Source: an uncultured Microcaldota archaeon (GTDB lineage: Archaea > Micrarchaeota > Micrarchaeia > Anstonellales > Bilamarchaeaceae). Taken from it: a stretch of DNA of 38,065 nt. The DNA lies in NCBI GenBank assembly GCA_903828955.1, contig CAIKOA010000009.1, forward strand, positions 1-38,065. Reading direction: 5' to 3'. Shown here piece after piece: positions 1 to 7,344 of this stretch (positions are counted from its first letter, which is position 1; the number at the start of each line of letters is the position of its first letter). The notes beneath the pieces were generated by a model that had not been told where the DNA came from, did not search any database, and worked only from the letters and a program-made list of their open reading frames with translations. A program made the position numbers and the translations under genes.

Positions 1-1
1 C

Positions 2-73
2 GAAAAACTCCACGAAACAATCCGGCAGGTTAGGGACGAGCCGGCGCAACTCAACTTAGCAGGGTTTTTCTAA
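2..73 (+). CDS. 3' end of an unidentified + strand gene (truncated by window edge)
   Basis: An open frame enters from the left edge and stops with TAA at 71-73, giving 23 residues that end in RDEPAQLNLAGFF. A strong GC hairpin followed by a T-run begins 13 bases later, as expected at a gene end. The tail is too short to identify. Because the hairpin looks like those at IS200/IS605 right ends, a TnpB-type gene is one guess, but no TnpB motif is visible. An open frame of this length occurs by chance about one time in three, so this is weak. Confidence 0.3.
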   Translation, partial: EKLHETIRQVRDEPAQLNLAGFF

Positions 74-85
74 ACGAGCCAAAAA

Positions 86-105
86 CCCCGCCCTTTAGGG
101 CGGGG
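86..105. terminator. Perfect GC hairpin, two-way terminator or IS200/IS605-type right end
   Basis: CCCCGCCCTTTAGGGCGGGG is an 8-bp perfect stem with a TTTA loop. It is flanked by AAAAA on the left (81-85) and TTTTT on the right (112-116), so it can terminate both the + strand gene ending at 73 and the - strand HNH gene ending at 115. Hairpins of this type also sit at the right end of many IS200/IS605 (TnpB) elements, so an element boundary is an alternative reading. Confidence 0.65.
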
Positions 106-114
106 ATAGAGTTT

Positions 115-822
115 TTATTCGTATTCCTTAGGCTTATCTTCGTGTTTTCTCATTTTTGCGTGATACAACAGATAATGTCTGGGAGGTTCGCCACGTTGCG
201 CCCTATCATGGCAGGTACTACAAGCGATCAGATTGTCCTGTTTATTGGATCCCCCTTCGCTTCTAGGGACTATATGGTGGACCTCTAGAGGAACCTGCTT
301 GTGGCAAAGTTCACATCTATCGCCAACTTTGTATCGCAGTGCGTCTATTTCACCCGGACTCAACGGCGGAACTTTCTCATATTTACCCTCCATAATCCTG
401 CGGTCTTTTTCAGTTTCTTCAGGAGGTTTTAGTATTCCCCCCAAACTCCCGAGCGTCGATCCCAATAATTCATAGACCGCCTGCGGAAATTTCCACACAA
501 CCAATCCGATTACTATGATTGTCCCCACCAGGATCAGAACCGTTTCTAAGACGTGAGCAAGCGCCCATTGATATAAGAAAAACAAGGCTATGACCAGAAA
601 AAACGTCAATATCGCGATGTCCCGAAACCATTTTTCCTGGTTGGTGAGAGGTTTTGTTCTTGCGCGAGACACAGTGTTAGGTGAAGCATATGGTAAGATT
701 GGCGCAATTCGGAGGGTTTGTTCTTTTACTAGTTCTCCAGTTATAGGATTTTCAGTGTATCCAACAGGAATCTTCCTGCCGCTAATTGGATTAACGTAAT
801 ACTCTTTCCTTCTTCTGCCCAT
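115..822 (-). CDS. Membrane-anchored HNH endonuclease-like protein
   Basis: Counting from the upstream Met at 846, two hydrophobic helices lie at about residues 76-96 and 99-119. A C-terminal HNH fold follows at about 175-220: a first CxxC (CELC), the LEVHHIVPRSEGG core with the HH pair, DNLIACSTCH with the second CxxC, and the closing His. HNH proteins are metal-dependent nucleases; the target is unknown. The start is placed at ATG 822 (MGRRRKEYY) because a TATA box at 845-852 overlaps the upstream ATG at 846 and would put the transcript start at about 822, giving a leaderless mRNA. The N-terminal 70 residues are basic and probably cytoplasmic. It lies beside a possible mobile-element end and a tRNA, an accessory setting. 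HNH call is firm; role unknown. Confidence 0.75.
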   Translation of the reverse strand: MGRRRKEYYVNPISGRKIPVGYTENPITGELVKEQTLRIAPILPYASPNTVSRARTKPLTNQEKWFRDIAILTFFLVIALFFLYQWALAHVLETVLILVGTIIVIGLVVWKFPQAVYELLGSTLGSLGGILKPPEETEKDRRIMEGKYEKVPPLSPGEIDALRYKVGDRCELCHKQVPLEVHHIVPRSEGGSNKQDNLIACSTCHDRAQRGEPPRHYLLYHAKMRKHEDKPKEYE

Positions 823-844
823 TTTAGCAATATTGAAAGTGTGC

Positions 845-852
845 ATATATAA
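845..852 (-). promoter_or_regulatory. TATA box of the HNH gene
   Basis: TTATATAT on the - strand, about 25 bases before ATG 822. The spacing decides the start: initiation at 846 would place the start codon inside the TATA box. Confidence 0.55.
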
Positions 853-929
853 CTTTTTCTAAAAAGTGGGGGGAATCAGGATTAACCTAAAACTAAACGG
901 CCGTTGGAACCTCTAAGGGTTTTTGGATA

Positions 930-968
930 CCCGTTTTTGCCGTTGGCTGACAGTAAGCCAAAAACGGG
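930..968 (-). terminator. Inverted repeat and T-run downstream of tRNA-Ser
   Basis: CCCGTTTTT (930-938) pairs with AAAAACGGG (960-968), and an inner TTGGCT/AGCCAA pair closes a second stem. It begins two bases past the tRNA 3' end. The first T5 on the - strand (960-964) would end the pre-tRNA. The rest of 853-929 holds nothing recognisable. Confidence 0.5.
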
Positions 969-969
969 A

Positions 970-1072
970 CGCGGAGAGGGAGATTTGAACTCCCGAGCCC
1001 GTGAGGGCATACGCTTCCTAGGAAAAGATTTCCTTTCCAGGCGTACGCGTTACCAGATTCTGCCATCTCCGC
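970..1072 (-). tRNA. tRNA-Ser(GGA) with a 19-base intron
   Basis: On the - strand the acceptor GCGGAGA pairs with TCTCCGC (7 bp) and the discriminator is G, as for serine. The anticodon stem is TACGC/GCGTA, the loop begins CTGGAA with anticodon GGA at 1036-1038, and an intron of about 19 bases (1016-1034) interrupts the loop at the canonical 37/38 site. After the anticodon arm come a long variable arm (GCCC-TCAC-GGGC) and a T arm (GGGAG-TTCAAAT-CTCCC). The class II variable arm excludes most other identities; leucine is argued against by anticodon and discriminator. CCA is not encoded. Splicing needs the archaeal endonuclease, which is not in this window. Confidence 0.88.
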
Positions 1073-1084
1073 ATAATTCGCAGC

Positions 1085-1093
1085 AATATATAG
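1085..1093 (-). promoter_or_regulatory. TATA box of tRNA-Ser
   Basis: CTATATATT on the - strand, about 15-20 bases before the mature tRNA 5' end and just after the cbf5 stop. It suggests the tRNA has its own promoter with little or no leader rather than relying on read-through from the ribosomal operon. Confidence 0.5.
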
Positions 1094-1110
1094 CCTGCAA
1101 TTTATTTTTA

Positions 1111-1983
1111 TTACTTCGCCTTCTTCCAGTGTATTCTCTCGCTCTTAACTATTTTTCCAGTTTCCTTCTCGTTCATTTCCGGCCCGTCAAAAAGCGCAGT
1201 TCCAACTCCTACGAAGTCCCCATCTTCCGAATAAATTGAAACCTTATCCCCTTTCTTGATTGTGGGCTCCGCAACCACAAGCCCAGGAGCCATCAATTGA
1301 GCTCCGGAGGCCAGGCTCTCAGGCACATTCTTCTTCACCACAACCCTCCTGAAATCCAAAAGCGTATCCACAGGCACAACGCATTTCCGCAAAAGTGTCT
1401 CGTCCCCCTTCTCTTTCCAGAGCCAGTACGCGTCCGCAAGCTCCTGCATTGTGTGCGTGGAGTTCTCATGAATGTGCCCGACCGCAACCCTTCTGAGCTC
1501 TTCCATAAACGCCTCGGTTCCTGCCGCCTTTCCCATATCTGCGCAAAGCGCCCGTATATAAGTTCCCGCATCCACGTCCGCGCGGAAAAGAACTTTTTTC
1601 CCGGAAATCTCAAGCGCTTTCAAGGAATACACGAACCTCTTCCTCTTCTTTTTCCTGACCGCGGAAATTTTCGGAGGTGTCTGTTCTATCTCACCAGTAA
1701 ACCTGGAAAAGAGCAATTCCACCTCAGTTGGGGAAAGTTCGCGCCTGAATTTGCAAATCCCCACATACACTTTCCGCTTTCCAGCAATATACTGCAATAA
1801 TTTAGTCGCACGCCCAAGAGCAACCGGAAGAACACCGGAAACATCAGGATCCAATGTCCCGGCGTGACCGCTGCGCGAAACATGCAGTATTTTCTTGACT
1901 AGCGCGGTAACCTCGTGGCTAATCAATCCCGGAGGCTTGTCTATTACCGCAACCCCTGAATCCAGAAGCTCGGAAATTTCCAT
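1111..1983 (-). CDS. cbf5: tRNA/rRNA pseudouridine synthase Cbf5 (dyskerin/TruB family)
   Basis: Cbf5 is the catalytic subunit of archaeal H/ACA RNPs, converting guide-selected uridines of rRNA to pseudouridine, and can act on tRNA U55. The N-terminal part has VIDKPPG and the catalytic loop HAGTLDPDVSGVLPVALGRA, whose Asp in TLD is the nucleophile. GTYIRALCADMG is a further family motif. The C-terminal 75 residues look like a PUA domain (VAEPTIKKGDKVSIY, then VGVGTALF). The start is ATG 1983, one base after the L14e stop; an upstream TTG at 2010 would overlap L14e. It is the last gene of the 31-gene block. At about 290 residues it is slightly shorter than most archaeal Cbf5. Confidence 0.93.
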   Translation of the reverse strand: MEISELLDSGVAVIDKPPGLISHEVTALVKKILHVSRSGHAGTLDPDVSGVLPVALGRATKLLQYIAGKRKVYVGICKFRRELSPTEVELLFSRFTGEIEQTPPKISAVRKKKRKRFVYSLKALEISGKKVLFRADVDAGTYIRALCADMGKAAGTEAFMEELRRVAVGHIHENSTHTMQELADAYWLWKEKGDETLLRKCVVPVDTLLDFRRVVVKKNVPESLASGAQLMAPGLVVAEPTIKKGDKVSIYSEDGDFVGVGTALFDGPEMNEKETGKIVKSERIHWKKAK

Positions 1984-1984
1984 T

Positions 1985-2158
1985 TTAAGCCTTGCGGGAG
2001 GTGGGCTCAAGGTGCCTGATGCTTGCCTTGCTTTCCTTCCCTTTGGAATTCTTTACCATCACAAAGTTAGCATCAATCACTTTAGAAATAACTACTTCTT
2101 CCCCAGAGTCCCTTCCGAATGTCTTTACGCAAACCCTTCCAACTTCAATTGCTGCCAT
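1985..2158 (-). CDS. rpl14e: Ribosomal protein L14e (short form)
   Basis: Large-subunit protein with a KOW-like fold: IEVGRVCVKTFGRDSGEEVVISKVID matches the L14e N-terminus. ATG 2158 is preferred because GGTGA lies five bases before it; the ATG at 2167 overlaps the Cmk stop (ATGA) but has no such site. The 57-residue product is shorter than the roughly 75-95 residues usual in archaea and lacks the extra C-terminal helix. It sits between cmk and cbf5, the usual archaeal order. Confidence 0.85.
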   Translation of the reverse strand: MAAIEVGRVCVKTFGRDSGEEVVISKVIDANFVMVKNSKGKESKASIRHLEPTSRKA

Positions 2159-2163
2159 AATCT

Positions 2164-2688
2164 TCACCGTTTTTTCATTCCCTTCTGCTTAAGCCCTTCA
2201 AGGGCAATCTTCACCATTTTCTCAGGGGTATAGAAACCCGCATTCAATGCAAGGTCGAACCCCTCGATATTGTATATGTCTATCCCATACAGTTTAAGGT
2301 ACCGCTCGCGGTTTTCCGAATCCCTTTTGCGGATGTGTTCAAGCGCAGCAGGAACTGAAATTCCATCCCGCACCGCAACCCTTTCCGCCCTGATTTTCTC
2401 CGGAACCATCACCCAAACCCGGTAATCCGCCTTGACCATCCACGGCCCGAGCCATGTGGTCACAACGCAATCACCCGAAGAGGAATCCTTCCGCAACGCA
2501 TCATCAAACTTCTTGTCTATATTGGGATCCGCCTTCGCCTTCTCCTGGAATTCCATCAGCGTCACCCCTTCAGCGGAAGCAAGGTCCTTGAAGGTCGGGC
2601 AGACAACCCGATACCCAAGTTCCTTTGCCAAAGCCATTCCGAAGGTGTTTTTCCCGCTTCCGGCAAGCCCGGAGACTGCGATTATCAT
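2164..2688 (-). CDS. cmk: Cytidylate kinase, archaeal type
   Basis: Phosphorylates CMP/dCMP with ATP in pyrimidine nucleotide recycling. A P-loop lies at residues 7-15 (GLAGSGKNT), followed by a helical lid rich in Arg/Lys (RAERVAVRDG, RKRDSENRERY). At 174 residues it has normal length for the archaeal family. It overlaps L34e upstream by four bases (ATGA). Its place between L34e and L14e is the standard archaeal order and supports the call over other P-loop kinases. Confidence 0.88.
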   Translation of the reverse strand: MIIAVSGLAGSGKNTFGMALAKELGYRVVCPTFKDLASAEGVTLMEFQEKAKADPNIDKKFDDALRKDSSSGDCVVTTWLGPWMVKADYRVWVMVPEKIRAERVAVRDGISVPAALEHIRKRDSENRERYLKLYGIDIYNIEGFDLALNAGFYTPEKMVKIALEGLKQKGMKKR

Positions 2689-3002
2689 TTTACGATCCCT
2701 TGCACATAACTCCTATAAATTATGTCCACATCCTCAAGGGTCTTTGCCTTGTCCTTCACGCGTGTGGCTTCAACCACCACGATGGACTGGCATGTCGGGC
2801 AGAGCATCCCTCCGAAAATCCTTCCCGGGCGTTTGGAGCTCTTCGGGCCCTTGCGCGTTACCGCGCGCAAAGCGCACTTGCAAATCGCGCAGCTTGCGCC
2901 GCCCTTCCCCTTCCTGTGGTAGTAATACTCCCTGGATTCCCCGGAAGGAACCCTTCTTTTTACCAGTCTTGCAGACGTAGACCTAGTTTTTGTTCCTTTC
3001 AT
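2685..3002 (-). CDS. rpl34e: Ribosomal protein L34e
   Basis: Large-subunit protein of archaea and eukaryotes. It is basic, with two zinc-binding pairs, CAICKC at about 37-42 and CPTC at about 68-71, and the characteristic RVPSG and RPFGG-like stretch (here RPGRIFGGMLC). Length 105 residues, normal. The gene begins 20 bases inside the 3' end of the DUF106 gene, an overlap longer than others in the block, so translational coupling is likely. Confidence 0.92.
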   Translation of the reverse strand: MKGTKTRSTSARLVKRRVPSGESREYYYHRKGKGGASCAICKCALRAVTRKGPKSSKRPGRIFGGMLCPTCQSIVVVEATRVKDKAKTLEDVDIIYRSYVQGIVK

Positions 3003-3789
3003 TCACATCACCTTTTTTGTTGCTGAATCCGTCCATGAGCCTGCCCATGAGGAGGCCGCTCAGGATGGATACGAGTATGAACCATATGTTTGCTCCGCTT
3101 AATGTTTTCACTTCAATTACCGGGATTGTAAAGGGAAGCGGCACATAGAACCAGGTTCCCGAGTTTGCAGTTGCAACGACCTTGTCCGCGTCCGTTGGGG
3201 CCGAAACGCAAATCTTCGCGCTTTCCCCCAAAGAATAAACATTCTTATCCGAATCTACATCCATCTTTTCTCCCATCGTGGTTGCATAAGGCTTGTGCTC
3301 CGCATTATCAACCCCGTACAAAATAACCGATCCGTTCTCTGCAACCGTATTCGGCCCGGAGAATGCCTTTACGTCCACAAGCCACGGCCCCGCAGTCCCG
3401 TTTCCAAAGGAAAGGTTTCCGCACCAGTCCGGGCTGCCATGGTAGAGCTGGAATTCAAAATCATCTTCCTTATTAGGGTCTATTGCCCCCAGCGCCCACA
3501 TGAACGCCAAAAATACAATGAGTATTACCCCCATCACTTTCAATTGCCCCATCATCATTCCGTTGAATTCGGGCATTACCTCATTCTGCTTCAACTGGAT
3601 TGCATCCATTCTCTTGTTATCCTTCTTCTTGAGCGCGTCCAGGTATTCCTTATTCAGCTCATTCAGCCTCTTCTGGATTTCCTTCATCCTCTTCATGTCC
3701 ACAAACTTGCCGCGTATGAACTGGCTTGCCACAGCATAAAGAATCCCGCAAAGGGTTACAATCCAGAAATAAAGCCAAACAGGAATCAT
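2983..3789 (-). CDS. DUF106/EMC3-family membrane insertase (archaeal YidC-like)
   Basis: Predicted membrane protein of the Oxa1/YidC/EMC3 group. A first membrane segment lies at about residues 4-24, then a charged coiled-coil at 30-65 (KEIQKRLNELNKEYLDALKK), a Met-rich stretch (GMMMGQLKVMG), a second segment at about 82-100 and a third at about 233-252. Between segments two and three sits an insert of about 130 residues, rich in beta-strand-like and charged sequence, predicted outside the cell. Archaeal members help insert membrane proteins and are typically encoded next to secY, as here (secY-adkA-this gene). The outer insert is large for the family. Confidence 0.82.
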   Translation of the reverse strand: MIPVWLYFWIVTLCGILYAVASQFIRGKFVDMKRMKEIQKRLNELNKEYLDALKKKDNKRMDAIQLKQNEVMPEFNGMMMGQLKVMGVILIVFLAFMWALGAIDPNKEDDFEFQLYHGSPDWCGNLSFGNGTAGPWLVDVKAFSGPNTVAENGSVILYGVDNAEHKPYATTMGEKMDVDSDKNVYSLGESAKICVSAPTDADKVVATANSGTWFYVPLPFTIPVIEVKTLSGANIWFILVSILSGLLMGRLMDGFSNKKGDVNERNKN

Positions 3790-3791
3790 CT

Positions 3792-4331
3792 TTAATCACG
3801 GATTATTTTCTGCAATTCCGCAGAAGCCTTCTCGGATTCCCCTTCCATATTGTAGATTATTTTCGCAGGGCAGCCCCTGTGCGCCGCATAGACTGCAAGA
3901 AGGGCCTTGTTTATCGCATCATGCTCTTTTAGTTCTTCGAGGGTTTCTTTGCGTATCCGCGTTGGGTCGTTTTCCCTCCTCCTAAAAATATCCTCAGGCT
4001 TCGCAGTCACAAGCACAAGCGCGTCCACATCAAGTTTTGCAAGAAGGTCGAACGGAAGCCCGGGCAAATATCCCTTGGGGGTTTTCACAGAGCAGTGCGT
4101 GTCCAGCACCACCATTCCCTTCTCATGGGAAAGAGTTTCCGCAACCTCCTTCTGCACCGTCCTCTGCTTCTCAACACTGAGCTTCCTTATTTCGTCCCTG
4201 TTTGAGACCCCGTACCTTTCCTTGGCAATGTCGAACATCAGCGTCCCGTAGTTGATTACGCGGACATTCTCCTTTAGCCCCTGGAGCACGGTCGTTTTCC
4301 CTGCCCCGGGAACTCCCATCACGATTATCAT
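3792..4331 (-). CDS. adkA: Adenylate kinase, archaeal AdkA type
   Basis: Catalyses ATP + AMP = 2 ADP. The P-loop MGVPGAGKTT begins five residues from the start chosen here; NYGTLMFDIA, VVLDTHCSVKTPKGYLPGLP and RRRENDPTRIR are conserved in the trimeric archaeal family. ATG 4331 is selected because it lies just after the SecY stop and gives the usual N-terminus (MIIVMGVPG); the frame stays open upstream to 4376 but would overlap secY. 179 residues, normal length. Standard neighbour of secY. Confidence 0.92.
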   Translation of the reverse strand: MIIVMGVPGAGKTTVLQGLKENVRVINYGTLMFDIAKERYGVSNRDEIRKLSVEKQRTVQKEVAETLSHEKGMVVLDTHCSVKTPKGYLPGLPFDLLAKLDVDALVLVTAKPEDIFRRRENDPTRIRKETLEELKEHDAINKALLAVYAAHRGCPAKIIYNMEGESEKASAELQKIIRD

Positions 4332-4332
4332 T

Positions 4333-5760
4333 TCAATCAGTCCCTGCAATCTGGCTGAGGAGCGGAGAGCTCTCAAGCATATGCTGCCTCTTCATCTGCA
4401 GATAAGTCCTGTAGAATATCCCCACCGTAAGGAGGATTCCTGTTCCGGTTCCGAGCGCTCCGCTGAGATCCGCAAGCCCTGCAACGAGCCCGACCCCGAA
4501 AGAACCGATGATTATTAACGGGGGTATGTACCGGTCCAGTATTTTCTCAAGCATGCGCGGGTCCGACCTCCACCCAGGAATCTGCATTCCAGACTTGGTG
4601 AGCTGCTCGACCATTCCCTTCGTATCCATGTTCGAGGTTTCTGCCCAGAAAATTCCGAACAGCACTGATATAAGCGACAGGAATAACACATATGTAATCG
4701 CATGCACCCATTCCGGAATTCCGAATATGGGAGTGACTCCATTAACTAAGAAATTCAGGTGGGCGACTGTGCCCGTGCCCGCTGCATAAATCGGTGTAAA
4801 GAGGTAAAGCAGCCCGTCCGTGAGCCTGTTGCTCGCATCCACATAACCTATCGCGGAAACAACATCAAACCCGTTCACATCATAGTGCAATCCCGCAAGC
4901 CCGACCGCAAAAAGCTGCAGGTTCATCAGCAATGCGCTCCCGAAAATAACAGGGATGTTTGAAAGGTAGAAGAGGTTCAGGGGCAGTTTAGGGGTCATTC
5001 CCCTCATTTTCTGGTAGGCAAGGGGAATCTCCACCTTTGCCCCTTCGCAGTAAGCACAGACCATCCATACTATTATCGTTACCACGAGGGGCGCCATCAC
5101 GAGCAATGCGGTCGGAATCGCTTCCGCGCCTCCCCCTGCAACCACTGCGAGCAGGCCAGTTTCTCCGAATATGAGCGCAATGGTGCCCCCAATTATCGAG
5201 AATGAGACTCCTGCAGCAATGAACAGGCTGATTCCGCTCCCGATTCCGTGCTTTGTGACCACTTCATCAAGGAAGAGTATTATCACTGAACCCATTGCAA
5301 TCTGGAATACCACTAGCGGCATGATGCCCACAGGCATTCCAGATGCCAGCAGCACCCTCCCGGTCATTACGTATATTGTTGCCTCAATGAATGCAATCAG
5401 GATTGCAAGCACTTTCTGGAGTTCCTGGAACTTCACCCGGTCCTGCGGGTCCTTTGGATTTAATGCGATTATTCCTGCCCCTGCAAAAAGCTGGAGGAAA
5501 ATTGAAGCCAATACAATGGGCCCAATTGAAGTGGTAAGAAGGCTTCCTACTTTGGAAGCGGTAATCATCTGCAGGAAGTCAAACTGGTTCCCCAAATCCT
5601 TTGCGCCAAAGGCGGTAACATTGTACATGAGGAAGAAAATGAACAATGCTGCCCCTGTCCACATCAGCCTCTCGTTCGTGCCCGGAGGCCTTGCAGGCGG
5701 CTTGATTTCCGGAAGCAGCTGCGCAATCCTGTGCCCGGTTTCTATTAAGAATCCACTCAT
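4333..5760 (-). CDS. secY: Protein translocase subunit SecY
   Basis: Pore-forming subunit of the archaeal SecYE-beta channel. The 475 residues hold about ten hydrophobic segments, starting near residue 33 (MWTGAALFIFFLMYNV). The plug region follows the first segment. A conserved loop around PLAYQKMRGMTPKLPLNLFYLSNIPVIF and the GTG-rich last segments are SecY-like. N-terminal RLMWTG matches archaeal SecY. It lies between L15 and adkA. SecE and Sec-beta are not in the window. Confidence 0.96.
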   Translation of the reverse strand: MSGFLIETGHRIAQLLPEIKPPARPPGTNERLMWTGAALFIFFLMYNVTAFGAKDLGNQFDFLQMITASKVGSLLTTSIGPIVLASIFLQLFAGAGIIALNPKDPQDRVKFQELQKVLAILIAFIEATIYVMTGRVLLASGMPVGIMPLVVFQIAMGSVIILFLDEVVTKHGIGSGISLFIAAGVSFSIIGGTIALIFGETGLLAVVAGGGAEAIPTALLVMAPLVVTIIVWMVCAYCEGAKVEIPLAYQKMRGMTPKLPLNLFYLSNIPVIFGSALLMNLQLFAVGLAGLHYDVNGFDVVSAIGYVDASNRLTDGLLYLFTPIYAAGTGTVAHLNFLVNGVTPIFGIPEWVHAITYVLFLSLISVLFGIFWAETSNMDTKGMVEQLTKSGMQIPGWRSDPRMLEKILDRYIPPLIIIGSFGVGLVAGLADLSGALGTGTGILLTVGIFYRTYLQMKRQHMLESSPLLSQIAGTD

Positions 5761-5773
5761 TATTTCACTCTAA

Positions 5774-6187
5774 TTATTCCCCGATGCGGGTTATGCTCCC
5801 GCCAGCCGCTTTTATTTTCTCTTCGGCCCTCTCGCTCCATGCGAGCGCCTTCACGTTCACTGCGTGCCTTATTTCGCCTGTGGCGAGCACCTTCCCTTCG
5901 AACTCTATGAAGGGCTTCCCTTCCTTGTTTTCCAGTTTGCCTTTCTGGGCTTTAGAATCAATCTCATAAAGGTGGAGTTCCGCCATCCGCGCCGACCTCC
6001 TCCTCATTCCCTTGCTTCCGAAGTGGTCCGGCTCATATGCGGTAATCCAGCTGAACTTGTGCTTGTGCAATCCCGCACCGCCGACCCCTCCCCTGTTTCC
6101 GGACCCACGCTTGTTCTTGACGTTCCCGGTTCCGCAGCTCCTTGTCCCGCGGAATTTACCAATGCTTTTCTTTTTTCTTCCTGGCAT
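5774..6187 (-). CDS. rpl15: Ribosomal protein L15
   Basis: Large-subunit protein. The basic glycine-rich N-terminus (RKKKSIGKFRGTRSCGTG, then RGSGNRGGVGGAGLHKHKFSW) matches archaeal L15/L27a, and the C-terminus closes the fold with KAAGGSITRIGE. The start is placed at ATG 6187 (MPGRKKK): the GTGAT Shine-Dalgarno-like string at 6196-6192 is four bases away and itself overlaps a decoy ATG at 6193. The frame continues to 6232, but those extra residues are not family-like. Confidence 0.92.
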   Translation of the reverse strand: MPGRKKKSIGKFRGTRSCGTGNVKNKRGSGNRGGVGGAGLHKHKFSWITAYEPDHFGSKGMRRRSARMAELHLYEIDSKAQKGKLENKEGKPFIEFEGKVLATGEIRHAVNVKALAWSERAEEKIKAAGGSITRIGE

Positions 6188-6240
6188 AAACATCACATCT
6201 TTCTGTGCAGATTCAATCCAAACCAAATCCACAAATAAAT

Positions 6241-6672
6241 CTACATCATCCTCTTGAGAAGCGAATCCATGCTCTCCCTTTTGCCCAAATCCCCTTCGGG
6301 CGCCGCCTTTTTAACGGTTTTGTAGCCCTTGCGCGGCGGGTGGAGCCTGAACACCGGGTCGACGAAGTTCCTGAGCTTCTCCTCATGCATTATCTTCGCT
6401 GCCGAGGACTTTATCTCCTCGTCTTCCATAATCTCATTCAGCATCCTTCCGCCCTTCTCGCCGCGTTTGTTTAGAAGCGCAATGAGAGTTTCCTCCTTTA
6501 GGGGCCCGAATGCAACGTAGTCCCTGCATACGTTCAGCATCCCCATGTTCTGGGGGGAATCCTCAATCACGACGCAATTATTGTTGCGCTCCAGATTGAG
6601 CATCCGTAACGTATTCGTAATCTTGGGGCTTACCTTCCTTCTTCCCCTTATCCTTACAACTGCGATTTTCAT
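6241..6672 (-). CDS. rpl30: Ribosomal protein L30 (L7e family)
   Basis: Large-subunit protein. N-terminal AVVRIRGRRKVSPKITNTLRMLNL is the L30 core that begins most archaeal homologues, and FRLHPPRKGYK near the end is typical of the archaeal long form. 143 residues, normal. Starts four bases inside the S5 stop, as in other operon pairs here. Confidence 0.93.
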   Translation of the reverse strand: MKIAVVRIRGRRKVSPKITNTLRMLNLERNNNCVVIEDSPQNMGMLNVCRDYVAFGPLKEETLIALLNKRGEKGGRMLNEIMEDEEIKSSAAKIMHEEKLRNFVDPVFRLHPPRKGYKTVKKAAPEGDLGKRESMDSLLKRMM

Positions 6673-7340
6673 ACCCTATCACCTGGCTGTGGCTTCATCC
6701 TGTTGATTGAATCCAGCGCCTCAATTGTTGCCATTGCGGTGTTGTAAATGTTCGAGGTGGAACCCTTTGAGGAGCTCCACACATCCTTAACCCCCGCAAT
6801 ACTGAGAACCTTCTTCACGACCGCGTTTGCCGCAAGGCCGAGTCCCTTTGGCGCGGGTTTGAGGATCACGATTGTGCTCCCGTATTTTCCTATGAGCTCC
6901 CTCGGAAGGGAGTGCGTCCCTCCGCACCTGCATTCCCATGAGCCGCATCCGGTCTTGATCGAAATCATGTGCTTCCTTGCATCCGTCATTGCCTGGTCGA
7001 TTGCCGGCTTCACTTCCTCGTTCTTTCCGACCCCGATTCCAATGTGGCCCCGTTTATCCCCGAGCACCACAACCACGCGGAACTGCATCTTCCTTCCGGA
7101 ATCAGTGCTCCTTTGCGTGGGCGTAACTAGCAGGGTGTCCGCATTCAACTCAGGAAGCAGCGCATCGATTATCTGCGGCTCCAGAATTGGCTTTCCCCGC
7201 TCAAGAATCTCTTCAAGAGTGGAAATTTCCTTGTTCTTCACCATTCTTCCAATTTCGGTCCTGGGAGTCCATGAACCAACGTCCAGCATCTGGACTTTCT
7301 CGTCCCCGGTCCTTTTAGCTTTCCTAACCCCTTTTGCCAT
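6669..7340 (-). CDS. rps5: Ribosomal protein S5
   Basis: Small-subunit protein at the mRNA entrance, involved in accuracy. The double-strand RNA-binding domain includes KMQFRVVVVLGDKRGHIGIGVGKNEEV, and the C-terminal domain has GSWECRCGGTHSLP and KPAPKGLGLAANAVVKKVLSIAGVKD. 223 residues, normal for archaea. Start ATG 7340 (MAKGVRKAKR) follows the L18 stop by four bases. Confidence 0.95.
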   Translation of the reverse strand: MAKGVRKAKRTGDEKVQMLDVGSWTPRTEIGRMVKNKEISTLEEILERGKPILEPQIIDALLPELNADTLLVTPTQRSTDSGRKMQFRVVVVLGDKRGHIGIGVGKNEEVKPAIDQAMTDARKHMISIKTGCGSWECRCGGTHSLPRELIGKYGSTIVILKPAPKGLGLAANAVVKKVLSIAGVKDVWSSSKGSTSNIYNTAMATIEALDSINRMKPQPGDRV

Positions 7341-7344
7341 TTAA

